A program made the translations under genes and the position numbers. A DNA stretch of 25,786 bases. Origin: Asterionellopsis glacialis (Eukaryota > Bacillariophyta > Plagiogrammaphyceae > Rhaphoneidales > Asterionellopsidaceae). The stretch spans positions 1 to 25,786 of the forward strand of contig WKLE02001214.1 of the NCBI GenBank assembly GCA_014885115.2, given 5' to 3'. How positions within the stretch are numbered: the stretch's first letter is position 1; every line of letters begins with the position of its first letter. The notes below the pieces were generated by a model, which saw only the letters and a list, made by a program, of their open reading frames with translations, ran no database searches and was not told the origin of the DNA. This document shows positions 18,989 through 25,786 of this stretch, in pieces.

Positions 18989-19732
18989 TCAACTAGGAAT
19001 GCAAAGAATTGGGAATGGCCTGGCATGATATGGTTCTGCATCAGGTTCTATTTCTAGCCTAACTGGCTTGATGTTAAGTGTACCCAGCCCTCCCTTAAAG
19101 GCTTCTGGGAACTTTTGTAGGCACTTATGCATTGTTTTTTGTTTGTTATATGTTAAATGTGTCCCATGTTTGGCGGCCTTGCCTAAATCAACGTTTTCAT
19201 AATTAGCATCTAATATGGATAATTGGTGTAATTCTGCTTCCTTGAAAACAGATTGCTGGATGGCCATGTGGTAAATTGCTTCTGTGCATTCAGGGTTTGA
19301 AACCTTGCCACAGTGCTTCATCTGTAGTTTGTACCCTTCCCACAAGATAGTTTGCATGCTAAAATGAATATCCAGGCCCATGGCCTGCCTGAGGTCGGTT
19401 CTAACAATCATGTCATATTGTGGGTTCTCTTGTTTTGTTGTTTCATCTATGTGGCAAGACCAGATTATGGCCTTTTTGTTGGTGAACTCAGGGAGTGCAA
19501 ATTTTATTTGTGCTTTCTGCTTAGTAATAAACTTGCCACCAATGGTGGACCACTGTGTAGGTTTTGGGTTCTTGTAAGTACTGACCTTTCCCCATTTGAC
19601 AAAAGTCTTTAGGATGATTGTTGCTGTAGTACCGGTGTCCAGTAGGATCCATATAGGAACAAGCTTGCCATCCTGGTTTATTATTTTGCCTACTATTTCA
19701 GTAGTACAATGTGTAGACTTTTGCTTTTCGCC
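18989..19732 (-). pseudogene. pol: Gypsy-2 protease and RT entry
   Basis: From a TAA near 19733 the frame stays open for about 248 codons: EKQKSTHCTTEIVGK, IWILLDTGTTATIIL (catalytic Asp at 19637-19639), WSTIGGKFITKQKAQIKF (Gly-Gly flap), YDMIVRTDLRQAMGLDIHF (a variant of the hydrophobic I-I-G motif), then QTILWEGYKLQMKHCGK and FPEAFKGGLGTLNIKPVRLEIEPD before the PYHARPFPI RT entry. This is the best-preserved part of the element. It would process a Gag-Pol polyprotein. It is truncated before the RT palm, so no polymerase follows. Confidence 0.85.
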
Positions 19733-20009
19733 TTACACTGACTATGCAGCATATTGTATGATTGTTCTACATTTGAAAAAAGGTTTGAGTTGGTGTGGGA
19801 AGTAGGTATAAAGTACTTGCTTATGGTTTCACTACTATTTTTACGTTTAGTTTTACTATGTTGAGTGAAGTACAAGCTTGGTTCATTATCAGATGAGGAA
19901 TCTGATTCATACTGCACTTTACGTTTCTTTTTTTAGTCTCTTTTGATACTTTGAGCAAGTTAATCATTGCATTTACCTGTTCCTGCATGTACATCTAGGA
20001 ATTATTGGA

Positions 20010-20868
20010 ATTCTTTTTCTTTGACTTGTCTGCAGTACACTTGGAGGTGTTATGGTTGTTCATACAGCAGTTGTTACACCACTTGCTGGTGCACTGGCAC
20101 TTTTGATCGTGTTTGTTGTTATTGCAATCAGAATTCTTTTCTGGTTGTTCACATGTGCAATTTTACTTCAGCTTTGTAGATCTTTAGACTTAGAGAGTTT
20201 TTCACAATCAATATTGTTGTGAACCTCAAGTTTCCTGAAGTAGTCCACGGGTATCTTCCCACAAGGTATCATGAGGATTGAGGTTGCTAGCAAGTAGGGT
20301 GGATTGCCACTTAAGTGGTTTTGCCCTATCTAGAATATTGATGAGCTTGTCATTGTCAAATTTTTGAATAGTTTTACCATTCTTGTGACCCATCAAAACT
20401 TATGACAAATATTTGTTCAACTAGCAAGCCTTGTGACAAACTCTTGCAACATGAAGTTGCTGGTCATGGCCAGGTGGTACCAAAGGTAGCTCTTCTGTTG
20501 CCTTGCCACATGCCTAGACAAGAAAAATTCTCACCTACATCATTTAGTAATTCAAACAGAGCTTCAGGATCTTTCTGAGCTGGTTTCTTGAGGGTTGCTT
20601 TTTTGCTTTTGTGGTTGGCATTGGCTGCTTGAAACAGCTGCTTTACTCTGCCCTTCAAAAGGGTCAACACCATGAATGTTTTGGATAAGGCTTTGGTGAG
20701 GGGATAATCCTGCTCTACCTCAGCAAACTCAATCTTCCACTGGACCCACTCTTCAGCAGATCCATCCTTAAATTGTCTCACTCTCTTCTCAATTGTCTCA
20801 GCATCTGAGATTTGATCAGAGGAATCAATGTGGACTGTTATAGGCTTGTACACATCCTTTGTTGTCAT
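20010..20868 (-). pseudogene. gag: Gypsy-2 Gag
   Basis: ATG at 20866-20868 opens 134 codons: VYKPITVHIDSSDQISD, KRVRQFKDGSAEEWVQWKIEF, YPLTKALSKTFMVLTLLKG. This is the Gag N-terminal fold (a short helix, an E-W-V-x-W motif and a helix before the capsid region). It breaks at 20464. Further frames downstream (about 20000-20180 on the minus strand) contain CCMNNHNTSKCTADKSKKK, a zinc-knuckle-like C-x4-H-x4-C with a basic flank. A Gag C-terminus is therefore present but shifted. It would coat element RNA. Confidence 0.7.
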
Positions 20869-21240
20869 TTGACTTTGAACTCTCCTTCTTTGTTTTCACA
20901 AACAGGATCACAGGAGGATTCAGCAGAGTCTGCTGTTGACTCAACCCCTGAGCTTTCTTCTGAAACTCATTGGAGGAGTAGGAAGTCTTCATGTTTTGAA
21001 AATACCTCTGAAAGAGGGAGTAACATTACTATGCCCTATGCAGCTAGTGTCAATGGCTCCATATCAACTTCAGATGTGTCTGAATCAATGTTTGCATCAT
21101 TGTTGAAGTCCATCTGATCAACCCTCAAAACCTCATCTGTCAGCCACTCCATGGAATTTGTTTCATCAGTTTCCAATACACTGTCAGACAACATTTTTGG
21201 GCCACTTGCCAATTTGGATTCCCTTTCTCCAATTTTCCTA
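20869..21240 (-). other. Acidic coding-like fragments between gypsy-2 and the Mutator-like gene
   Basis: The minus strand from 21251 to 21036 reads an Asp/Ser/Glu-rich sequence (SDTSEVDMEP), and another frame just left of it is Ser/Glu-rich (ESTADSAESS). It may be either the acidic C-terminus of the Mutator-like gene or the N-terminus of gypsy-2 Gag. The LTR expected here was not seen. Confidence 0.4.
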
Positions 21241-22438
21241 AGTATTTTCATCTCTCAATTTATGTAGGCATCATTTTTTTAAATATTTATTGACACTGTG
21301 GGTCAGGACTCTGGTTGCCAAACTCCAACTGGTTGAGTAATTTTTATGTTTTGGTACCTTGAAGGCAATGTCAGCATTTAGCGCTTTGTTTTTTTGTGTA
21401 TCCATGCCAGGCATCACCTCCAACAATGTTTCCTCAGAAATAAATTCATTGTAGATTGGTTACATAAAATCATACAATTATGTGTCGGCATTCTTGCAGC
21501 AATCTTTACCCCTGAAGTCCTTGTCTAGATATGCTAGCACTGGACAAAAATCATTACTGCAACAATATAAATGACAATCAAATAGATTTTCCAGAGGAGC
21601 CTTGGCATTTTTTGGAAAGTTGCAAACTCATTACAATTTTGGTTATTTCAAAGGAAACAACCAATGTACTTATCCATCCAAAGTACGTCTACCTTTGTTG
21701 CTGGTGATCCATTAGCATAGTTTTTTTTTGAAATACCTTTTCCTGATGGTTTGGATCACATACACATGTAGGTATGACTGTTACATCAAGTGGCAATTGT
21801 CCAATATCACACAACTTTGACCACGTTTATTATAAGCTGTTGGAGGACCACACAGCCAGTCATCCTTGTCAATCAACCCTGCTTCAATTTTGTCAGCTAT
21901 TGAATGTTTCATTTGTGCTTGGATACTGCTGTCATCATCAGCGCATATCTGACTTATACAACAACAATACTTGTGTCTCCAAATTTTGGATACAAGATTA
22001 ACACCGTCAAATGCTTCCATGCCTTTGCTTGATCCTTGGTAGTTTTCTGAGGTCCTTGCATTTCTTACAGCAAAAATGTTCCTCAATGTTTTTTTAGTTG
22101 TCGGAAAGAAAGCAATACATTCTGATTTTCCTCAGAATTATCATCTTTTACTTCCTTGTCAGTTTTATTTCTTGTACATGTTGATTCTTCTTTGTCAACT
22201 TGTTCTTCTTCATGATCTTCTTCCTCTTCAATTATTAGTTCATAGCACTCATCTATATTCCATGTTTGTTTTTTCCCAATTCACATTCCATGCTGAGTTT
22301 TCCACTGGCACCTCCTGACATGAGTTGCCAAACAAGAAATCTAGATTTCTCAAGAAACTTCATATTTTCATCATTATCATGTCAGGGTGTGATAATATTT
22401 ACCTGAATACTTGTTTCTTTTCTTTTTTTACTACTCAT
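21241..22438 (-). pseudogene. Mutator-like transposase (degenerate)
   Basis: The start is ATG at 22436-22438 (MSSKKRKETSIQ), followed after a stop-containing 45 bp by KSRFLVWQLMSGGASGKLS. An acidic part follows (EEEEDHEEEQ), then SQICADDDSSIQAQMKH with the Asp-rich D-D-D-S-S core at about 21930-21950. Later come DPNHQEKVF, KAPLENLFDCHLYC and MDTQKNKALNADIAF with KVPKHKNYSTSWSL. This order (I-C-A-D-D-D-S-S, the D-P-x-H box, K-A-x-L-E-x-x-F-x-x-H, D-T-Q-K-N-x-A-L-N) is that of a Mutator-type transposase family abundant in diatoms. Frame changes and stops are frequent. It would catalyse DNA cut-and-paste. Its start is divergent to the cysteine-rich gene at 22994. Confidence 0.65.
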
Positions 22439-22993
22439 ACTTTATTGTTTGCATGTGTTTTGCGTGTATAACTAAAAAAAATGTTGATTGTTGGATTGTA
22501 CTCTGTCTTAGTTCAAGTTGTTACTTGTTGTTTCTAAAATTTGATGCATTGAAACATTGGTAATACCTGCATACGTTAACAAGTACACCAAAGGAAATTA
22601 CATATATGTCTACCTAGGTGATACAATTGTTGATTGTAGAGCTTATAAAATCATGTTGATTGTTGAATTATAGTTGGTCTTCTTTCTATTGTAGAATCAA
22701 ATTGTTATATGTTGTTGCTAAAATTGGAAGCGTTGAAATGTATGTGATACCTGTGTAAATTAAAAATCTTAAAAATAACAGAGATTTGATATGATTGTTG
22801 ATTGTAGAACCTTGTCATGAAGACACTCTTTTGTGTGTGTATTGTAGGTTTTTTTGTCAGAGTAGTTGCTGACATAGCACATAACTTCAATTGAAAATTT
22901 ATGAACTTTGTCAGTTGGAACAAACAATGGATAATGATTGATTGTTGGGTTTGTAAAAATATATTATTCCAAGAGTCATAACAATCAAACAAG
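22439..22993. other. Divergent intergenic region with TTGATTGTTG repeats
   Basis: No gene. A+T-rich DNA between the Mutator-like gene and the + strand gene. It holds a degenerate ~170-bp duplication, annotated separately, and several TTGATTGTTG/TTGTTGATTG motifs (about 22483, 22627, 22655, 22796 and 22938). Confidence 0.5.
22483..22820. repeat. Degenerate tandem duplication, unit ~170 bp
   Basis: 22483-22654 and 22655-22820 share, in order, GTTGATTGTTG, a TCAA(A)TTGTTA-like block, TGTTG-TTGCTAAAATT, a GCGTTGAAAC/T block, TGATACCTG and TTGTTGATTGTAGA. The second copy is about 165 bp. The match is imperfect, so age is substantial. Confidence 0.6.
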
Positions 22994-23624
22994 ATGAGTG
23001 AGAAAAAATCACTCCTTCTCCTGCAGAAAAAAAGAGAAAACCTATATCATTACAAGGGTAGAGACACCTCTACCTGTGACACGTAATCACTTTGACAATT
23101 GTGAAGTGGAAAGCCAAACCTCCAACTCCAGAAATGCCAACCAGTTTGAAGGGCCTATGTAGTGGCCACACCTTGCTGTTTCAAGCCAATTATGTATATT
23201 ACTGTGATCCTGAAATGGAAGGAGAAAAGGAAATGATCTGTTACAAGTGTGAACAAGATTGTGAGAAGTGTGATTGTTGTTGGGAATCGATTGAAGATGA
23301 ATTACTTACATGGGCAGCAGAGGAATATGATTTTGATGATGTAGATGTTGGTAAGATAACAACCAAATCAGTTAGATTTGGTTGTTACAAAGGGTTTTTC
23401 ACAAAATCTTTTGAGATGATCTTGGAAGTGATAACAGGGTCATATTACCAAAGTGAATTGTTGACGGGATCCATGAGGTCTATAGTGTTGCAGAAGGTGA
23501 GGAAAAACGTGGTTTTTCACCAGGAGGCAGGATAAAAAGAATGTCAAGGGAAAGGGGAAGAGCAATAATTAGAAGGTTAGTGTCAGAGGAGGAGAGGATG
23601 CAGGCCAAGTTAGTTATAGTGTAA
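22994..23624 (+). pseudogene. Unknown cysteine-rich protein gene (lightly broken)
   Basis: ATG 22994 opens 30 codons (MSEKKSLLLLQKKRE) and stops at 23084-23086. A frame offset by one base then runs 147 codons from 23092, first ATG at 23132, to TAA 23533-23535. A further one-base change in the AGGATAAAAAG stretch links to a third frame ending at TAA 23622-23624 (KRMSRERGRAIIRRL, MQAKLVIV). The long frame has DPEMEGEKEMICYKCEQDCE then KCDCCWESIEDELL, with Cys in C-x2-C, C-x2-C and C-x-C-C spacings that suggest zinc binding. An acidic segment (DFDDVDVG) and a basic tail follow. No family is recognised. The damage is only two shifts in 630 bp, lighter than for the neighbours. It is divergent to the Mutator-like gene, so it may be a partner protein of that element; unproven. 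Confidence 0.5.
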
Positions 23625-23844
23625 CTAAAAATAGCGAGAATAAATTTTTTTGGTTACTATATAATATATTAGATTATTCCAACACTTGTTCCAAATATAA
23701 GCAGAATCTTATGTTTATTGCAACAGGAAGAATTGCGTTTGAGGTGGTAGAGAAAATGCACAAGAAGATTAAAAAAAAGGTTTTTGTGCTACCAGAGGAA
23801 AATGTTGGTTGAAAAAATGTTCTACCACCTTAAATGGTACTTTA

Positions 23845-23867
23845 GAGTCCATCTGCTTGTCCCTGCA
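23845..23867. repeat. Inverted repeat 1, left arm
   Basis: Pairs with 24071-24093 at 21 of 23 positions (GAGTCCATCTGC core). Loop about 203 bp. The arm overlaps by three bases the start of inverted repeat 2. Confidence 0.7.
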
Positions 23868-23914
23868 TCAATCAGCCATCCTCAAGAGTGTCCTACAGGG
23901 AGTGTAGTTCACTT
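23865..23914. repeat. Inverted repeat 2 (terminal-type), left arm, 50 bp
   Basis: Begins GCATCAATCAGCCATCC and is the reverse complement of 25737-25786 at 48 of 50 positions. Likely terminal inverted repeats of an element 1.9 kb or longer. Confidence 0.8.
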
Positions 23915-24070
23915 CATTGAGAACAGATGACTGGACGGCCATGTGGTAAATTGCTTCCACTTGTGTCTAATCCAAGACCTTGCTGCAGTGCTTCATCAAT
24001 AGTTTGTAACCTTCCCATGCAATGGTTTGCATACTAAATTGAATATCCAAACCCATTGCCTGCATGAGGT
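23911..24070 (-). pseudogene. Captured gypsy-2 protease fragment
   Basis: Aligns over its length with 19237-19396 (for example GCCATGTGGTAAATTGCTTC is shared, and CAGTGCTTCATC), with scattered differences. It therefore derives from the same gypsy family as the 18989-20868 element, not from a full copy. Both of its ends coincide with inverted-repeat arms (IR2 left arm and IR1 right arm). Confidence 0.8.
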
Positions 24071-24093
24071 TGCATGGACATGCAGATGGACTC
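24071..24093. repeat. Inverted repeat 1, right arm
   Basis: TGCATGGACATGCAGATGGA then CTC, the reverse complement of 23845-23867 with two mismatches. It starts exactly where similarity to the gypsy fragment ends. Confidence 0.7.
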
Positions 24094-24640
24094 CAATTCA
24101 CCTTTTACTAAATATTTCCTGAATCTTGCTTCTTACTAAATTGCCAATATTCTCTGGATTAAACTAAGCTCATAAATTACATCACCAAATAAAAGTATTA
24201 TTTTTTTTGTGTGCTGTTTGTGTGATGTGTTATGCCACCATCAACACTAGTGGCATAGGGCATAGTAATGTTACTCACTCCTTCAGAGGTAAATAACTTT
24301 ACAAGACATGAAGACTTCCTATGTGACACCAAAAGAATAGCAACGACACCAGACTGCTGTGTTACAAAAGTACATGATGCTTGATATACAAATGCATTTC
24401 CTATTGTCTGCTATCACTACTAAGACAAATTACATAAATCTGTTCTCAACCAATGTTATAAATGTGACAAACCTGTGCATGCTCAGTGTGCAATTTGGTT
24501 TTTTGATGAAAGAAAATCCACTGCAACATTGAAAGTACCTTTTGGCTTGGTATGCAATTATGATATAAATTCTATTTGACAAGATTCGAGGTATTATGAA
24601 AAGACAAAAGGAATGGTAAGACTTTATAAGATGATAGACA
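24094..24640. other. A+T-rich interior with no recognisable gene
   Basis: Low-complexity runs (for example near 24200) and no convincing coding stretch. The last part may belong to the decayed gene that follows. Confidence 0.4.
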
Positions 24641-25738
24641 TGCAAGATCAGATTTTAAAAACTTGGCAAGCCTCCACAAAGAAGACCCCAACCATGATAT
24701 TGTTGACAAGTTTAAAAATAATTCAGTGAAATCTATTACTGCATTTAAAGAAAAAGCCAAATGTATCCCAAGAATTGGTCCAGAAGAATTGTTTCATTGA
24801 TCCTTCCAAGGAGGTCTGGCAAAAACAGTATGTTGCCTCCAAGAATTTCATATCTACCTCTGCACATCAGGATTCACCAATACTATATACATCTGATGGA
24901 CCTTATCTGAGGAGAGATACATACCTCAATGACAGTATAATTATGGCTTATGCACAAGTGTGCAATAATCTAACAGCAGCAAACTTAAATTGCCTTTTTT
25001 TGGGACCAGAATCATCTTTTGGATAGGATTAAAAAAACCTAAGAAATTGCATGTTATAAAAAGTGGCAGATCTGATAAATAGCTCATGGGTAATATTTAT
25101 AGAAGACTGTTAAGCAATTGTTTGATGAGCATTCATAAAATATTTGAGAAGGGATACAAAAGCATTTATTGGGTGATTGATGGTAGAGGAAAACCATTTT
25201 CATAAATCTCATGGAATTTAGTCAAACTGAAATATGTTCTGGCAAAATCCACCAAGCATAGACATAAGAGAAGCATATCTATAGTAGCAGTTCACTTTGT
25301 AGACATACCAGAAAAATCTAAAAAAAATTCCAATCTTACATCTAGACTTCCAGTAGGGCCAGATAGAAACAAAAAGCTTTCCAATATGTGGAAACATCTG
25401 TGATATGTAAAAAAGCAAAAGTGCAAAAAAAAAAAGGAAGCAATTTCCAAGAATATGCCACCTCAAGAACCACTATACATATATGAGACATTGTACACAA
25501 AACAAAAAAGGATGTAGTGTCAAGAGAACAAAGGACCAAAATATGATTTGGTGAATCACAGTGGTGAAGATTTATGGTATTCAACAATATTTGTCTTACA
25601 AGGCATGGATGAAAATAGTGAACATGCTATGACTGTGTTGGGTTACTGGGTATGTGAGTCAAATTTGGAAAGGCATTGCCTCTTACTGTTGCAAGCTTAG
25701 ATTGGTGTGTCATGGTTAGATTTGAAAGAGTATTATAA
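24640..25738 (+). pseudogene. Decayed unknown gene inside inverted repeat 2
   Basis: Frames on the + strand keep recognisable protein-like patches: SDFKNLASLHKEDPNHDIVDKF (two pieces), KNFISTSAHQDSPILY, RRDTYLNDSIIMAYAQVCNN, YWVIDGRGKPF and AVHFVDIPEKSKKNSN. Near 25617-25670 it reads SEHAMTVLGYWVCESNLE. In a shifted frame, ALPLTVASLDWCVMVRF then runs to TAA 25736-25738, which touches the right inverted repeat. The H-A-x-T-V ... W-V-x-[DE]-S-N layout looks like the His/Asp part of papain-like peptidases, but the Asp is Glu here and no nucleophile was located. No family can be named. Frame changes are frequent. Confidence 0.4.
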
Positions 25739-25786
25739 GTGAAGTACACTCCCTGTAGGACACTCTTGAGGATGGATGATTGATGC
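25737..25786. repeat. Inverted repeat 2, right arm, 50 bp
   Basis: Reverse complement of 23865-23914 (48 of 50). It runs to the last base of the window, so its outer end and any target duplication are not visible. Confidence 0.8.

Larger units (their letters stand above)
18989..20868 (-). mobile_element. Second Ty3/gypsy element, Gag and protease only
   Basis: A minus-strand remnant with Gag (from ATG 20866-20868), a zinc-knuckle region and a protease, ending just inside the RT at PYHARPFPILCIPS, the conserved entry to the fingers. Everything after that (RT palm, RNase H, integrase, 3' LTR) is absent, and the sequence passes abruptly into the DUF7869-like gene near 18985. No LTR was found. 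It is a different family from the 7502 element (Asp-Thr-Gly-Thr-Thr in the protease rather than Asp-Ser-Gly-Thr-Ser). A ~160-bp relative of its protease region recurs at 23911-24070. Confidence 0.85.

Noticed and set aside
24770..25025. Ulp1/C48 protease domain suggested by TYLNDSIIMAY
   Set aside because: The [WY]-L-N-D start resembles Ulp1, but no downstream His/Asp/Cys order in the expected spacing could be confirmed in the broken frames.
24430..25587. Minus-strand ORFs rich in Phe/Leu/Tyr inside inverted repeat 2
   Set aside because: They mirror the A+T-rich + strand gene remnants and have no recognisable motif.
1..25786. Bacterial operon or prophage interpretation
   Set aside because: No Shine-Dalgarno-spaced gene strings or phage modules. 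All recognisable proteins are eukaryotic retrotransposon or transposase types with LTRs.
1..25786. tRNA, rRNA or CRISPR features
   Set aside because: No cloverleaf-type tracts with conserved arms, rRNA-like stretches or regularly spaced direct repeats with unique spacers were seen. The 44-bp repeats are contiguous.

Overview
The window looks like nuclear DNA from a eukaryotic microalga, most likely a diatom or another stramenopile. It has A+T-rich intergenic DNA and a Ty1/copia element whose Gag ends in a C-x-C-x3-H zinc knuckle. It also has Ty3/gypsy elements and transposase-like families that I associate with diatom, oomycete and other algal genomes. No ordinary single-copy host gene, rRNA, tRNA or CRISPR array was recognised. 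Nearly everything is mobile DNA, and most coding regions are broken by stops and frameshifts. Family assignments were made by eye from motifs; no database was searched.

Layout. (1) 1-6680, +: decayed copia-type retrotransposon in the order Gag, hydrophobic spacer, protease, integrase, reverse transcriptase (RT), RNase H, with an LTR tail at 153-196 and again at 6634-6677. (2) 6690-6976, -: fragment of a DNase I-like endonuclease (EEP) gene abutting the copia end. (3) 7502-12485, -: complete gypsy-type element with TG...CA LTRs and a perfect 5-bp target duplication GCTAC. Its RT has lost a catalytic Asp. (4) 12487-15725, -: a transposase-like gene related to DUF6729-type proteins (zinc domain, then a D/D/D core). 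The gypsy element sits at the last codon of its reading frame. (5) 15726-16514: intergenic region with four ~44-bp tandem repeats and a cluster of palindromes. (6) 16515-18956, +: a DUF7869-like gene, head-to-head with (4). (7) 18989-20868, -: second gypsy element reduced to gag and protease. (8) 21241-22438, -: Mutator-like transposase. (9) 22439-22993: repeat-bearing intergenic region. (10) 22994-23624, +: unknown cysteine-rich gene, head-to-head with (8). (11) 23845-25786: nested inverted repeats, including a 50-bp pair that encloses a captured gypsy fragment and a decayed unknown gene.

Working together. The retroelements follow normal retrotransposon logic, but none looks autonomous. The most distinctive arrangement is two divergent gene pairs, (4)/(6) and (8)/(10). 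Each shares an intergenic region with direct repeats, which could mean large two-gene DNA transposons later invaded by gypsy and copia elements. The two gypsy LTRs differ mainly by transitions, many of them CpG to TpG/CpA, which suggests methylation of these elements.
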